DNA from: Hyalangium gracile
GTDB taxonomy: Bacteria > Myxococcota > Myxococcia > Myxococcales > Myxococcaceae
Assembly (NCBI RefSeq): GCF_020103725.1
Contig: NZ_JAHXBG010000006.1
Coordinates: 1 to 64,000 of the forward strand
Reading direction: 5' to 3'
Length of the DNA stretch: 64,000 bases
The notes below the pieces were generated by a model. That model did not search any database. It was not told the origin of the DNA and worked only from the letters and a program-made list of their open reading frames with translations. Positions 41,963-50,312 of the stretch are shown piece by piece. The translations under genes and the position numbers were made by a program. Each line of letters begins with the position of its first letter. Positions within the stretch are counted from its first letter, which is position 1.

Positions 41963-43237
41963 TCAGGCCGGCTGTGGGCCGGACGCCTCGAGCGCGGCGG
42001 AGGCCCGCCCGAGGCCCTCGGCCACCGAGGTGAAGGCGTCCGCCGTGCGCACCCGCTCCTCGCCGAAGCGCTTCACGTAGAGCTGGCGCACCGCCGGAAT
42101 CTGCGAGGAGCCGCCGGTGAGGAACACCGCGTCTATCTCCCCCGCCCCCGAGCACCGCTCCAGCAGGCCCTGCGTCACCTGGTCCAGCTCGGTGAGCAGC
42201 GGCTGGCAGAAGGCGTCGAACTCGGCGCGGGTGATGCGCTCGTGCACCACGATGCGCGCCTCCTCGAAGTCCACCGTCGCCTCGTCCGCGTCCGACAGCC
42301 GCACCTTGGCCTGCTCGATGGCCCGGAAGAGCCGGTAGCCCAGGTTCTCCATCACCAGGTCGTACAGCGCCTGCGCCGTCTCCGGCTTGTCGCTGGACTC
42401 CAGCATCAGCTCCAGCAGCTCCTGCGTGGACTTCTCGCGGATGAACGACATCTCGTGCCAGGAGAGCAGCTTGGCCATCACGTGCTGGGGCACCGGCAGC
42501 CGCTTGTCCGAGAAGCCTCGGACTCTATAGGTGGTGCCCGCGCCGAAGCAGGGCAGCAGCTTGTGGCGCATGATCTCCGCGTCGAACCTGTCTCCGCCGA
42601 TGCGCACGCCCGTGGAGCCCACCACGTCCGGCTTGCGATCCAGCTTTCCCCGGCGCGAGGGCCCCAGCCGCATGAGCGTCAGGTCCGTGGTGCCGGCGCC
42701 GAAGTCCGCCACCAGCACCAGCTCGTCCCGCGAGAGCTGCGCCTCGTAGGCGAGCGCCGCGGCGATGGGCTCGATGAGGAACTGGATGTGCGTGAAGCCG
42801 GCCAGCTCCGCCGCCTTGCGCAGCCGCTGCTCGGCCAGCGCGTCCGCCTCGGGCTCGGGGGTGAAGAGGGCGGGGCGGCCCAGCATGACGGCCTCGGGAG
42901 GGCTGCCCAGCTGCGCCCCCGCCGCCTCGCGCACGCGGCGCAGCAGCACCGCCACCAGCTCCTCGATGGTCCACGTGCGGCCGTGCACCTGCGTGGCGCG
43001 GAAGGAGCGGCTGTGCAGGAAGGACTTCACCGACTGGATGAAGCGCCCGGCGTTGTCCTCCAGGTAGCGGGTGATGGCCTCCTCGCCGGCGTAGGTGGTG
43101 CGCTCGTCCTCCGGGAAGAAGAGCACCGAGCGGAAGAGGCGGGGCTCCCGCGTCCCCGTGGCGATGGGCAATACCCGGCCGTCCGGCAGGGCCGCCGCCG
43201 TGTTGCTGGTTCCGAAGTCGAGGCCGCAGACGCGCAT
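41963..43237 (-). CDS. Hsp70-family protein, YegD-like (no substrate-binding lid)
   Basis: A 424-residue actin-fold ATPase of the Hsp70 superfamily. Phosphate-1 loop RVCGLDFGTSNTAAAL; connect/phosphate-2 region LVLVADFGAGTTDLTLM; adenosine motif VFLTGGSSQIPAVRQL. The C-terminal peptide-binding domain of DnaK is missing, and the length matches YegD-type proteins. The role is unknown; it may be a stress or protein-quality ATPase. ATG 43237 gives the canonical N-terminus; ATG 43252 is the alternative. The gene diverges from a Gln-rich lipoprotein gene, with about 150 bp between the starts. Confidence 0.88.
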   Translation of the reverse strand: MRVCGLDFGTSNTAAALPDGRVLPIATGTREPRLFRSVLFFPEDERTTYAGEEAITRYLEDNAGRFIQSVKSFLHSRSFRATQVHGRTWTIEELVAVLLRRVREAAGAQLGSPPEAVMLGRPALFTPEPEADALAEQRLRKAAELAGFTHIQFLIEPIAAALAYEAQLSRDELVLVADFGAGTTDLTLMRLGPSRRGKLDRKPDVVGSTGVRIGGDRFDAEIMRHKLLPCFGAGTTYRVRGFSDKRLPVPQHVMAKLLSWHEMSFIREKSTQELLELMLESSDKPETAQALYDLVMENLGYRLFRAIEQAKVRLSDADEATVDFEEARIVVHERITRAEFDAFCQPLLTELDQVTQGLLERCSGAGEIDAVFLTGGSSQIPAVRQLYVKRFGEERVRTADAFTSVAEGLGRASAALEASGPQPA

Positions 43238-43391
43238 GACTCCAGCGCCCATACCGCTGAACCGGCTGCGGCGGTAGCGCCTTCTCGCCGAACGGGCGGG
43301 AGAGCGGGCCCTGGGCGCCTGTCTGGCTCGGGGTAGGCGTCTGGAGCACCCGCGCCATCTTTGACCTGTCCACCTGATGACAGGAGAGATC

Positions 43392-44234
43392 ATGAGATTC
43401 GGCGCGGGATGGTTATCGGCCGGAGTGGCCGCGTTGCTCCTCACCACGGGGTGCAAGGAAGGGCGCTCCGTGAGCACGGAGCAGCAGGGCGAGCAGGCCT
43501 CGGCGGCCCGGACGGCCGAGCAGGCCCAGGAGCAGTCGGAGAAGGCGTTCGACCAGGCGGAGCAGGCCCAGGAGAAGGCTACCAACGAGCAGCAGGACGC
43601 GGCCCAGGCGCAGCGAGAGCTGCAGGACACCCAGCAGGAGCTGGCGGAGGCGCAGGCCCGGGCTCGGACGGAGGCGCAGCAGGCGGAGCAGGCCCAGCAG
43701 CAGGCCCAGCAGCAGACGCAGCAGGCGCAGCAGACGGTGGCCCAGGCCCAGGCCAGCGCCCTGGAGGCCCAGCGCCAGCAGCAGAGCGAGCTGGCCCAGC
43801 AGAGCCAGCAGCAGGCGGAGCAGGCCCAGCAGCAGGCGGACCTCACGCAGCAGCAGGCGCAGCAGGCTCCTCCGCCGACGCAGCAGCCGGTGGCACAGGC
43901 TCCGGCCGTCGGCGCGCAGGCTCAGGGTGAGCAGCTCATCATCGGAGAGGTGCTGACGGTGAACGATCGCGAGGTGCTGGTGAGCATCCGGGGCGAGCCA
44001 CAGGTCCGGCTCCAGGTGCAGCCGGGCACGCAGATCACCGTGGACGGGCGCCAGGCGCGGGCCGTGGACATCGAGGAGGGCAGCCAGGTGCGCGCCTCGT
44101 ACCGTGATCAGGGCGGCGAGCCGACCGCGACGCGCATCGAGGTGACGAGCTCCGTGCAGAACCCCGCCCCCGCGGCACCCGAGAGCGGCGAGTCCGCTCC
44201 CGGCGCGCAGGAGCCCGCGTTCCAGCCGGACTGA
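43392..44234 (+). CDS. Gln-rich coiled-coil lipoprotein
   Basis: A 280-residue protein: lipoprotein signal ending LLLTTGC, then about 150 residues of low-complexity, Gln/Ala/Glu-rich coiled coil (repeats such as QAEQAQQQA). A conserved-looking C-terminal beta domain follows (IIGEVLTVNDREVLVSIRG, QVRLQVQPGTQITVDGR) with a Pro-rich tail. The C-terminal module resembles small OB/beta-barrel repeats in other myxobacterial periplasmic proteins, but no name is assigned. The DNA has repeated CAGCAGGCG-type units, so repeat-number change is possible. GGAG precedes ATG 43392. Confidence 0.75.
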   Translation: MRFGAGWLSAGVAALLLTTGCKEGRSVSTEQQGEQASAARTAEQAQEQSEKAFDQAEQAQEKATNEQQDAAQAQRELQDTQQELAEAQARARTEAQQAEQAQQQAQQQTQQAQQTVAQAQASALEAQRQQQSELAQQSQQQAEQAQQQADLTQQQAQQAPPPTQQPVAQAPAVGAQAQGEQLIIGEVLTVNDREVLVSIRGEPQVRLQVQPGTQITVDGRQARAVDIEEGSQVRASYRDQGGEPTATRIEVTSSVQNPAPAAPESGESAPGAQEPAFQPD

Positions 44235-44296
44235 GCGCGTGAGGACTCCGTGCGGCAGTCGGCGCGGCCCGGGCGAGGTGGCGCTGACTGCCCGCG

Positions 44297-44824
44297 CTAG
44301 CCCAGCGTGTGCTCCTGGATGAGCTTCTCCGCGGCGGCGGGGCCCTTCCAGCCCAGGACGCGGGCGTCCTTGTTCGCGAAGGCCACCACGGTGAGGAAGA
44401 AGTGCTCCAGCTCCTCCCGCTCGCGGCGGGAGAGGTCCTCATGGTTGCGCAGGTGCTCGGAGCGCGCCGCGTTCACGGGTACCACGAGGATGCGGTCATT
44501 GCGCTCGCGGCCCCCGCCCTTCTTCTTCTTCTGGTCCACCTCGAGCACGCCGAGCGCGCGGCAGGGCAGCACCACCCCGGGCCACGTCACGACGTCCCAG
44601 TACACCATGGCATCCAGCGGATCGCCGTCGGGCCCCTGGGTGCTGGGGATGAAGCCCCAGTCGAAGGGGTAGCGGAAGCCCCGTGTCAGGGGCCGGCCGA
44701 CGACGAAGGCGCCCAGCTCCGGCTCGTATTTCAGCTTCACCGTGGAGCCGCGAGGGGACTCGACGACGACGTGGAAGGCGCCCTTGGCGTTGCGCAGGGG
44801 CAGCCGAGTGAGGTCCGAGGCCAT
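44297..44824 (-). CDS. ppa: Inorganic pyrophosphatase (family I)
   Basis: A 175-residue family I pyrophosphatase that hydrolyses PPi to two phosphates. The signature DGDPLDAMV is intact, with the three metal-binding Asp residues; upstream are KLKYEPELGAF and RGFRYPFDWGFIPST, and downstream NDRILVVPV and the Lys-rich loop KKKKGGG. The family is normally about 170-180 residues, fitting ATG 44824; a frame reaching 44917 is open but lacks support. The gene is alone; the region upstream is shared with the small membrane protein gene at 44942. Confidence 0.88.
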   Translation of the reverse strand: MASDLTRLPLRNAKGAFHVVVESPRGSTVKLKYEPELGAFVVGRPLTRGFRYPFDWGFIPSTQGPDGDPLDAMVYWDVVTWPGVVLPCRALGVLEVDQKKKKGGGRERNDRILVVPVNAARSEHLRNHEDLSRREREELEHFFLTVVAFANKDARVLGWKGPAAAEKLIQEHTLG

Positions 44825-44941
44825 ATCCCGACAAGGTTGGCGCGGCTCTCGGGGCCCGCAAGCACACGGGGTACCGAGTTTCACCTCGACGACGCCTGGG
44901 GAGGGCGGAGGTGTCACCTGCCATTCAGCTCGGGGGGCGCG

Positions 44942-45439
44942 CTATGCCGCGGTGAGCGAGCGGGTGGCGCGTGCCGCGCTCAGGCCTCCCAGCAGGTACC
45001 ACGCCACGGTGAGCAGCGCGGTGGAGGTACGCGCCTGGCTGGGACGACGGCCAAGGCCCAGGACGGGCGGCAGCAGCACCGCGCCAAGGCCCGCGAGGCC
45101 TCCGAGGAGCGCTCCACGCAGGTACGGGCGGCGCGGGCGGCCCAGCGCCACGAGCGCGTAGTAGAGCGAGTTGCTGACGATGTCTCCCACCAGGGCCTGC
45201 CGGTGGAGCCGCTTTCCATGGCTCGGGCGGAGGCCCAGCCACCGGGCCCCCTTCTTCAGCGAGCGCTTGCCGAGCACATCCATCCGGGGAGGATGGTCCA
45301 GCACCCGCCGTGCGCCCTCGTGGATGAGGGTGACGGAGAGCGCGCCGACGAGGCCGGGGCCAAGGGCGCGCAGCGAGAAGCGGGACTCGGGGACAAGGGT
45401 GATTTCGCTCACGAGAGCCTCCGAGGCAGAGGTGGACAC
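44942..45439 (-). CDS. Small membrane protein, unknown
   Basis: A 165-residue protein with three or four hydrophobic stretches (GPGLVGALSVTLIHEGARR, LVGDIVSNSLYYALVAL, GALLGGLAGLGAVLLPPVLG, LLTVAWYLLGGLSAA), so it is probably an integral membrane protein with basic loops between. No family is recognised; there are no catalytic His/Asp clusters. It is upstream of ppa on the same strand with 118 bp between. It diverges from the first trypsin-like lipoprotein gene. Confidence 0.65.
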   Translation of the reverse strand: MSTSASEALVSEITLVPESRFSLRALGPGLVGALSVTLIHEGARRVLDHPPRMDVLGKRSLKKGARWLGLRPSHGKRLHRQALVGDIVSNSLYYALVALGRPRRPYLRGALLGGLAGLGAVLLPPVLGLGRRPSQARTSTALLTVAWYLLGGLSAARATRSLTAA

Positions 45440-45512
45440 TCTCGTGACGTGAGGCCATGCACTTCCCGGGGAGGAGCAGGCGCGTTCCGCCTGCCCGCTC
45501 GGTGGGCGCTCA

Positions 45513-45542
45513 AGGACACCTGCACGAGGGACTGGCTATACT
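45513..45542 (+). promoter_or_regulatory. Candidate promoter for the trypsin-like gene pair
   Basis: AGGACA (45513-45518) and TATACT (45537-45542), 18 bp apart, resemble sigma-70 -35 (four of six) and -10 (five of six) boxes. TATACT stands out in this GC-rich sequence. It lies about 85 bp upstream of ATG 45628. Confidence 0.4.
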
Positions 45543-45627
45543 GCGTCCGCCGCCCGTCACGCCTGCCGCGTCCGCGAGGCAAGGGAGCCTGGGGTGCCAT
45601 GGCGAGGCACAGGGAGGAGCCATTCGG

Positions 45628-46581
45628 ATGAACCGCCAGCGGGCATGGCTCTTTCTCGTAGCGTGGGGAGCGATGGCGGTCCTGAGCTGCGGCAGGTGCG
45701 AGGCTCGCGGCGGGGAGCGCTCAGCGGCCGAGCCGGGCAAGCCAGGGCTGGAAGCGATGGCGATAGACCCCTCCGCGGAGCCGGAGTTCCTGCGGCTGGA
45801 TCCACGGCTGATCGAGCTTGCGGGGGAGGTCGACACAGGAAACCGCTACCTGTCTGCAGTCATGATCTCAGCGATCGCGGGCGAGCAGGAGAAGACGTGG
45901 TGCAGCGGTGTCGCCCTCAGCCGCCATCTGGTGCTGACCTCCGGCCATTGCGTGTGCCCGCGGAGGCTGGCAGGCGAAGCGGAGAGCGGAGGACGAAGCC
46001 TCATCGATACGCTGGCGTGTTTCGAGACCGCGAAGGTTGGGGCGCTCGCATATCTTCAGACGGTCGAGCAAGGGATCCAGAGCGCGGGCTCGCGGACGAC
46101 GCTCCGCCATGGAACGGTGCGACCGCATCCCGCCTTGAAGATCGTGCTCGACGAGCAGGGGCGAGTCCTATCGACCCGTGCGGACTTCGCCCTCATCCGC
46201 TTGAGCAAGCCGCTGGAGTTCTCGGGCATGCCTCTGGCCGACCATGAAGTGCGGGTGGGTGACGTCGTCACCATCGTGGGATACGGCTATGACGAGGTCG
46301 AAAGGGTGTCTGGCTCTGAGCGCCGCTTCACGAGGAACAAGGTCCAGAGGCTCGCTACGGCAGAGGACGAGAGAGTCCTGATCGAGCAGCCGGGAGGGCA
46401 CCGCTACAGGCAGGACAGCGGGGGGCCCTGTCTTCGCCAGACAACCACGGGGCCCGAGCTGGTGGGGATCTCGAGCCGCTGGCTGGGTGACGGCGCGGCC
46501 TTCACGAGCATCCAAGGCTATCAAGGCTGGCTGAGGGAGGAACTCCGGCATGCTGAAGCAGCGGACCCCAGTCCAAAGTAA
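45628..46581 (+). CDS. Trypsin-like serine protease lipoprotein 1
   Basis: A 317-residue S1-family protease with a lipoprotein signal (AWGAMAVLSC). The catalytic triad is complete: His107 in LVLTSGHCVC, Asp186 in TRADFALIRL and Ser264 in RQDSGGPC. Unusual for the family are paired Cys residues next to the His (GHCVCP), shared by the two homologues nearby. ATG 45628 begins the signal peptide. It is likely anchored to the cell envelope and may process secreted or prey proteins. The second protease gene overlaps its end by 32 bases in another frame, pointing to coupled translation and tandem duplication followed by divergence. Confidence 0.88.
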   Translation: MNRQRAWLFLVAWGAMAVLSCGRCEARGGERSAAEPGKPGLEAMAIDPSAEPEFLRLDPRLIELAGEVDTGNRYLSAVMISAIAGEQEKTWCSGVALSRHLVLTSGHCVCPRRLAGEAESGGRSLIDTLACFETAKVGALAYLQTVEQGIQSAGSRTTLRHGTVRPHPALKIVLDEQGRVLSTRADFALIRLSKPLEFSGMPLADHEVRVGDVVTIVGYGYDEVERVSGSERRFTRNKVQRLATAEDERVLIEQPGGHRYRQDSGGPCLRQTTTGPELVGISSRWLGDGAAFTSIQGYQGWLREELRHAEAADPSPK

Positions 46582-47578
46582 GGGGGAAGGCGCATCAACA
46601 CCCTGGAGGGCCGCGGTGCCTGCCACCTTCCAGCGGCCAGCGCTGCATGTGTGGCGATGCCTGGAGTGGGTGGTCGTCCTTCTTGCCACGGCATGTGGAG
46701 CAAATGCTCCGGTGTCGGTGGCCCGGCAGCGCCCTCCCGAGTATGTGCCGGCCGAAATACAGCCTGACCTGGGCGAGTCGATCATCTCGAGGAGCCAGCT
46801 CGATGTGAGCAATCGCTACCTGGCGACGGTCCTGGTGGATGGCGGCAGGGGAACTTGCAGCGGTGTCCTGATTGCCCCACGTGTCGTCCTGACGGCCGGC
46901 CATTGTGTCTGCGCGCAACACAAGGCGAATCCCGACACTCTCTCCACCCAGACCCTCATCGACAAGAGCACCTGTGCGCGGACCGCCTCTGTCAGGGTGC
47001 TGACCTATCAGGCTGAAGGGGAGCCTCGAAACGATGACTACACGGGCGTCGTCGCTCCTCATGAGCAGTTGAGGATTGTCTACAACAGCGCGAACAAGGA
47101 GCTGTCGAGCAGCGCGGATCTCGCGCTGGTCGTCCTGGGCTCTTCACCCCGAGGCGTCAAACCCGTGCGTCTGGCGACGGAGCAGGTCCGGTACGCGCAG
47201 CCCGTCACGCTGGTGGGCTTCGGCAGGAGCCAACTCGAGGAGCGACTGGCACAGGGACGCCGTTTTGGTTCCAACGAGGTGGCGACCATTGCAGAGGATG
47301 GCGCCACCTTCATGGTGGGTAAGCCCATCCAGATCCGGAGGCCCTACAAGCCCAAGGAGGTGCTCATGGTGAGGGAGGATGCCTCGTATAGCCTCGCGGG
47401 TGACAGTGGGGGCCCCTGCCTGCGTGAACGCAATGGCACCTTGGAGTTGGTGGGGATTGCCAAGACGCACTATGGGGGGCAGGAGTTGGTCCGGTTCTCG
47501 GAGTACACGAGCACGTATTTCTACCTGGGGTGGCTTCGCCGACAGATCGCGAACGTGGAACGGGAAGGTTCGGACTGA
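46550..47578 (+). CDS. Trypsin-like serine protease lipoprotein 2
   Basis: A 342-residue paralogue of the preceding protease with signal WVVVLLATAC and a longer N-terminal region. Triad: His118 in VVLTAGHCVC, Asp190 in SSADLALVVL and Ser286 in LAGDSGGPC, all intact. It shares with protease 1 the DVSNRYL/DTGNRYL segment before the catalytic His and the Cys pattern. The start ATG 46550 lies inside the end of the upstream gene. Together the pair forms an operon of two active enzymes. Their third relative at 54102 is catalytically dead. Confidence 0.88.
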   Translation: MLKQRTPVQSKGEGASTPWRAAVPATFQRPALHVWRCLEWVVVLLATACGANAPVSVARQRPPEYVPAEIQPDLGESIISRSQLDVSNRYLATVLVDGGRGTCSGVLIAPRVVLTAGHCVCAQHKANPDTLSTQTLIDKSTCARTASVRVLTYQAEGEPRNDDYTGVVAPHEQLRIVYNSANKELSSSADLALVVLGSSPRGVKPVRLATEQVRYAQPVTLVGFGRSQLEERLAQGRRFGSNEVATIAEDGATFMVGKPIQIRRPYKPKEVLMVREDASYSLAGDSGGPCLRERNGTLELVGIAKTHYGGQELVRFSEYTSTYFYLGWLRRQIANVEREGSD

Positions 47579-47648
47579 GGGTGGCCGTGGTGCTGGGCGA
47601 GAGCTGAGTCCCGCCCAGACAGGCCACTTCGCCGGAGCCAGTGCTGCC

Positions 47649-48272
47649 CTAGCGCTGCAGCTCCGGCACCTTCATGCCGCGCTGCACGGCGGGCCGCTGG
47701 CCCACCCGCTCCAGCCACTGGAGGATGCCCGAGGCGGAGCTGAAGAGCTCCGGGACCAGCTGCCGAACCCCGGCGGCCCAGGGATACAGGGCGATATCCG
47801 CGATGGAGTACTCGCGCGCCACGTAGTCGCGGCTGCTCAGGTGCCGGTCCAGCACGCCCGTCAGGCGCGCGCACTCGTTCCGGAAGCGGTCGATGGCCAG
47901 CGGCACCTTCTCGGAGGCCGTGCGCGAGAAGTAGTTGAGCTGGCCGAACATCGGGCCGAACCCGCTCATCTGGAACATCAGCCACTGCATCACCTCGGCC
48001 CGTCCGGCCGCGTCCGTGGGCATCAGCTTGCCCGTCTTCTCCGCCAGGTAGACCAGGATGGCGCCGGACTCGAACACCTTCAGTCCTCCCGGCACGTCGT
48101 GGTCCACGATGGCCGGAATCTTGTTGTTGGGGCTGATGGCCAGGAACTCGGGCTTGAACTGCTCGCCCTTGGTGATGTCCACCACGTGCGGGGTGTACGG
48201 CAGGCCCAGCTCCTCCAGGGCAATGGAGATCTTCCGGCCGTTGGGCGTCGTGAACGTGTACAGGTCGATCAT
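47649..48272 (-). CDS. Glutathione S-transferase family protein
   Basis: A 207-residue GST: thioredoxin-like N-terminal domain (MIDLYTFTTPNGRKISIALE, with the Ser/Asn active-site region TPNGRKIS; NNKIPAIVDHD; GLKVFESGAILVYLAEKTGK) and a helical C-terminal domain (YSIADIALYPWAA). The VFESGAIL pattern is typical of the YfcG/Ure2-like group, often with disulfide reductase activity. ATG 48272 has GGAG upstream and overlaps the amine-oxidase stop as ATGA, so it is the second gene of a two-gene operon. Confidence 0.9.
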   Translation of the reverse strand: MIDLYTFTTPNGRKISIALEELGLPYTPHVVDITKGEQFKPEFLAISPNNKIPAIVDHDVPGGLKVFESGAILVYLAEKTGKLMPTDAAGRAEVMQWLMFQMSGFGPMFGQLNYFSRTASEKVPLAIDRFRNECARLTGVLDRHLSSRDYVAREYSIADIALYPWAAGVRQLVPELFSSASGILQWLERVGQRPAVQRGMKVPELQR

Positions 48273-49648
48273 GATCTGACTCCAGGCGCTGCGGGGTGGC
48301 CCTGTATAGCGGAAATCTCCGCCGCGGCGCGCTCTCCGGACTCCACCGCCCCGTCGATGTATCCACAGCCCACTACCGCCGTCTCCGTGCCCGCCCAGTG
48401 CACCCGTCCGCACGGGGCGCGCAGCGCGTCGCCAATCGCCGTCAGGGTGCCGGGGCGTGGCAGGCCCACGTAGCAGCCGGTGCTCCACGGCTCGGAGAGC
48501 CAGTCCAGGTCCGCGTAGGCGGTGGGCTCGAGGGCCTGAGGGCCGAAGAAGCGCGCCAGGCACTCGAGCGCCGCGCGTCGGCGCTCCTCGGCGGGCCGCC
48601 CCGTCCAGGCTCGCGCCGTGTCTCCCAGGAAGAAGCCCACCAGGGCCGGGTGGTGTCCGTTGGGCCCCGAGTCATCGAAGCACAGCCGCACGGGCCCCTT
48701 GTCGCTCACGGCCTCGCCCGAGAAGCCGGCCTCGCGCCAGAAGGGCCGCGCGTAGGTGGCCACCACCTTGATGACGCTGCCCATGGGCAGCTCCGCATGG
48801 GCGCGGCGGCGCGCGCCTGGCAGCTCCGTTCCAAAGTCCATCCGCTCGGCGAGCACCGGGGGCACCGCCACCACCGCGTGCCGGCCACGCCAGCTGCGCC
48901 CCTCGCCGTGCACCACCACGCCCTGGGCATCCTGGAGCACCGCGCGCACGGGCGCTGAGAGCACCACGCGCTCTCCGAGCGGCTCGGCCAGCCGCAGCGC
49001 GATGCTCTGGGCACCGCCTTCAATCCGCTCGGCCTGCGCGCCGTTCTCAATCTCGGCCAGCGGCATGAGCCCGCCATTGGAGTGGACGTAGAAGAGGAAG
49101 TGGAGGAAGGACAGCTCGCTCGGCTCGGCGCCGGAGATGGCGCGGGTGGCGATGTCCAGCGCGGCCCGTGCGCCCCAGCTGGGCACGTGCCGCTGCTTCC
49201 AGGACTCCAGGGTGAGCGCGTCCCACTCGGCGGCTCTGGGCGCGGCATGGGGGTGCTCGAGCGGCACACGGCGGGCGAGCCCGTCCAGGCGCCAGATGTT
49301 GCGCTGCAAGTCCAGCAGGCTCAGCAGCGGCAGCGCCGGCACCTTGCCGCGGTACGTGCGGCGCTCGCCGCGGACGTGCAGCACCTTGGTGCCATGGTGG
49401 AACTGGGCGAAGCGCTTCAGGCCCAGCTCCTCCACCAGGCGCAGGGCGTGGCGCTGGTGGGGCCCCACCCACTGGCCGCCGAGGTCCACCGTGTCGCCGC
49501 CCACGGGCTGGCTCAAGGTGCGTCCCCCCACGCGCTCCCGGGCTTCGAGCACCCGGACGGAGGCTCCGGCCCGGGTGAGTGCGCGCGCGGCGGTGAGCCC
49601 CGCCACGCCCGCGCCGATGATGATGACGTCCGCGTCCTGCCGCGCCAT
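48269..49648 (-). CDS. FAD-dependent amine oxidase
   Basis: A 459-residue flavoprotein of the monoamine-oxidase type. FAD Rossmann motif VIIIGAGVAGLTAARAL, GG motif RVGGRTLSQP, then GGQWVGPHQ, and the C-terminal flavin clamp VHWAGTETAVVGCGYIDGAVESG. It oxidises amines to imines with release of H2O2 in known members; the substrate here is unknown. ATG 49648 follows GGAGGGC; the frame open to 49903 would add unconserved residues. The GST gene follows with a four-base overlap, and could help to detoxify products (inference). It diverges from the hotdog gene. Confidence 0.9.
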   Translation of the reverse strand: MARQDADVIIIGAGVAGLTAARALTRAGASVRVLEARERVGGRTLSQPVGGDTVDLGGQWVGPHQRHALRLVEELGLKRFAQFHHGTKVLHVRGERRTYRGKVPALPLLSLLDLQRNIWRLDGLARRVPLEHPHAAPRAAEWDALTLESWKQRHVPSWGARAALDIATRAISGAEPSELSFLHFLFYVHSNGGLMPLAEIENGAQAERIEGGAQSIALRLAEPLGERVVLSAPVRAVLQDAQGVVVHGEGRSWRGRHAVVAVPPVLAERMDFGTELPGARRRAHAELPMGSVIKVVATYARPFWREAGFSGEAVSDKGPVRLCFDDSGPNGHHPALVGFFLGDTARAWTGRPAEERRRAALECLARFFGPQALEPTAYADLDWLSEPWSTGCYVGLPRPGTLTAIGDALRAPCGRVHWAGTETAVVGCGYIDGAVESGERAAAEISAIQGHPAAPGVRS

Positions 49649-49733
49649 GTGCCCTCCGTGGGCGCGCACTGTAGACGGGTTGTCGGGTTGACGGGGCGGG
49701 GTCGGGCCTCCTAGGACGAGGGCTGTGCGACCC

Positions 49734-50216
49734 ATGGACCTCATCGAGCGGTTGCGCCAGGTGTCTCCGGGCGCGGCGAACCTCCTGCTGAGCGCGGCGC
49801 TGCCGCGGATCATCCCCTCGGCCAGCGGGCTGGGCATTCGGGTGGACGAGGTGACGGAGACACGTGCGCGGCTGTCCGTGCCGCTCAAGCGGCGCACGAG
49901 CAATCACGTGGGAGGGCTCTACTTCGGCGTGCAGATGACGCTGGCGGAGCTGACCGCGGGGTTGTTGCTCTTGAGGCGCTTTCCGCCCGATGCGTACCGC
50001 TCGCTGGTGAAGCGGGTGGAGGCGGACTTCCGCGCCCAGGGGAAGGGGACGGTGTACGCGGTGTGCGAGCCGCCCCCGGAGGTGTTCGCCTCGATGGAGG
50101 AGGCGCTGCAGCAGAAGGGGGACAAGGCCGAGGCGTGGGTGCCCGTGAAGCTGCTGGCCGAGGACGGCACCGTCGTGACGGAAGTGCGCTTCCTGGACTC
50201 GGTGAAGAAGCGCTGA
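49734..50216 (+). CDS. Hotdog-fold thioesterase-like protein (DUF4442)
   Basis: A 160-residue protein with the DUF4442 hotdog pattern: TRARLSVPLKRRTSNHVGGL, then FGVQMTLAELTAGLLL and a helix-strand end (VPVKLLAEDGTVVTEVRFLD). Relatives act on acyl-CoA or are of unknown use. ATG 49734 or GTG 49725 could be the start. The first hydrophobic helix (NLLLSAALPRIIPSAS) belongs to the fold and is no signal peptide. It is divergent from the amine-oxidase operon and lies 97 bp before a DUF2381 gene. Confidence 0.8.
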   Translation: MDLIERLRQVSPGAANLLLSAALPRIIPSASGLGIRVDEVTETRARLSVPLKRRTSNHVGGLYFGVQMTLAELTAGLLLLRRFPPDAYRSLVKRVEADFRAQGKGTVYAVCEPPPEVFASMEEALQQKGDKAEAWVPVKLLAEDGTVVTEVRFLDSVKKR

Positions 50217-50312
50217 GCCTGCTTCGGGCACGGCCTTGGGGCTGGACCGGACGGGAGGGACTTCGCAGGTAGGGTGGTGGGCAGGCGACGTTTTGAGTAG
50301 CCTCCCGTCACG

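Noticed and set aside
43480-43880. Repeat array considered as CRISPR or satellite
   Set aside because: Units are short, irregular and in frame within a Gln-rich protein; no spacers of equal length.
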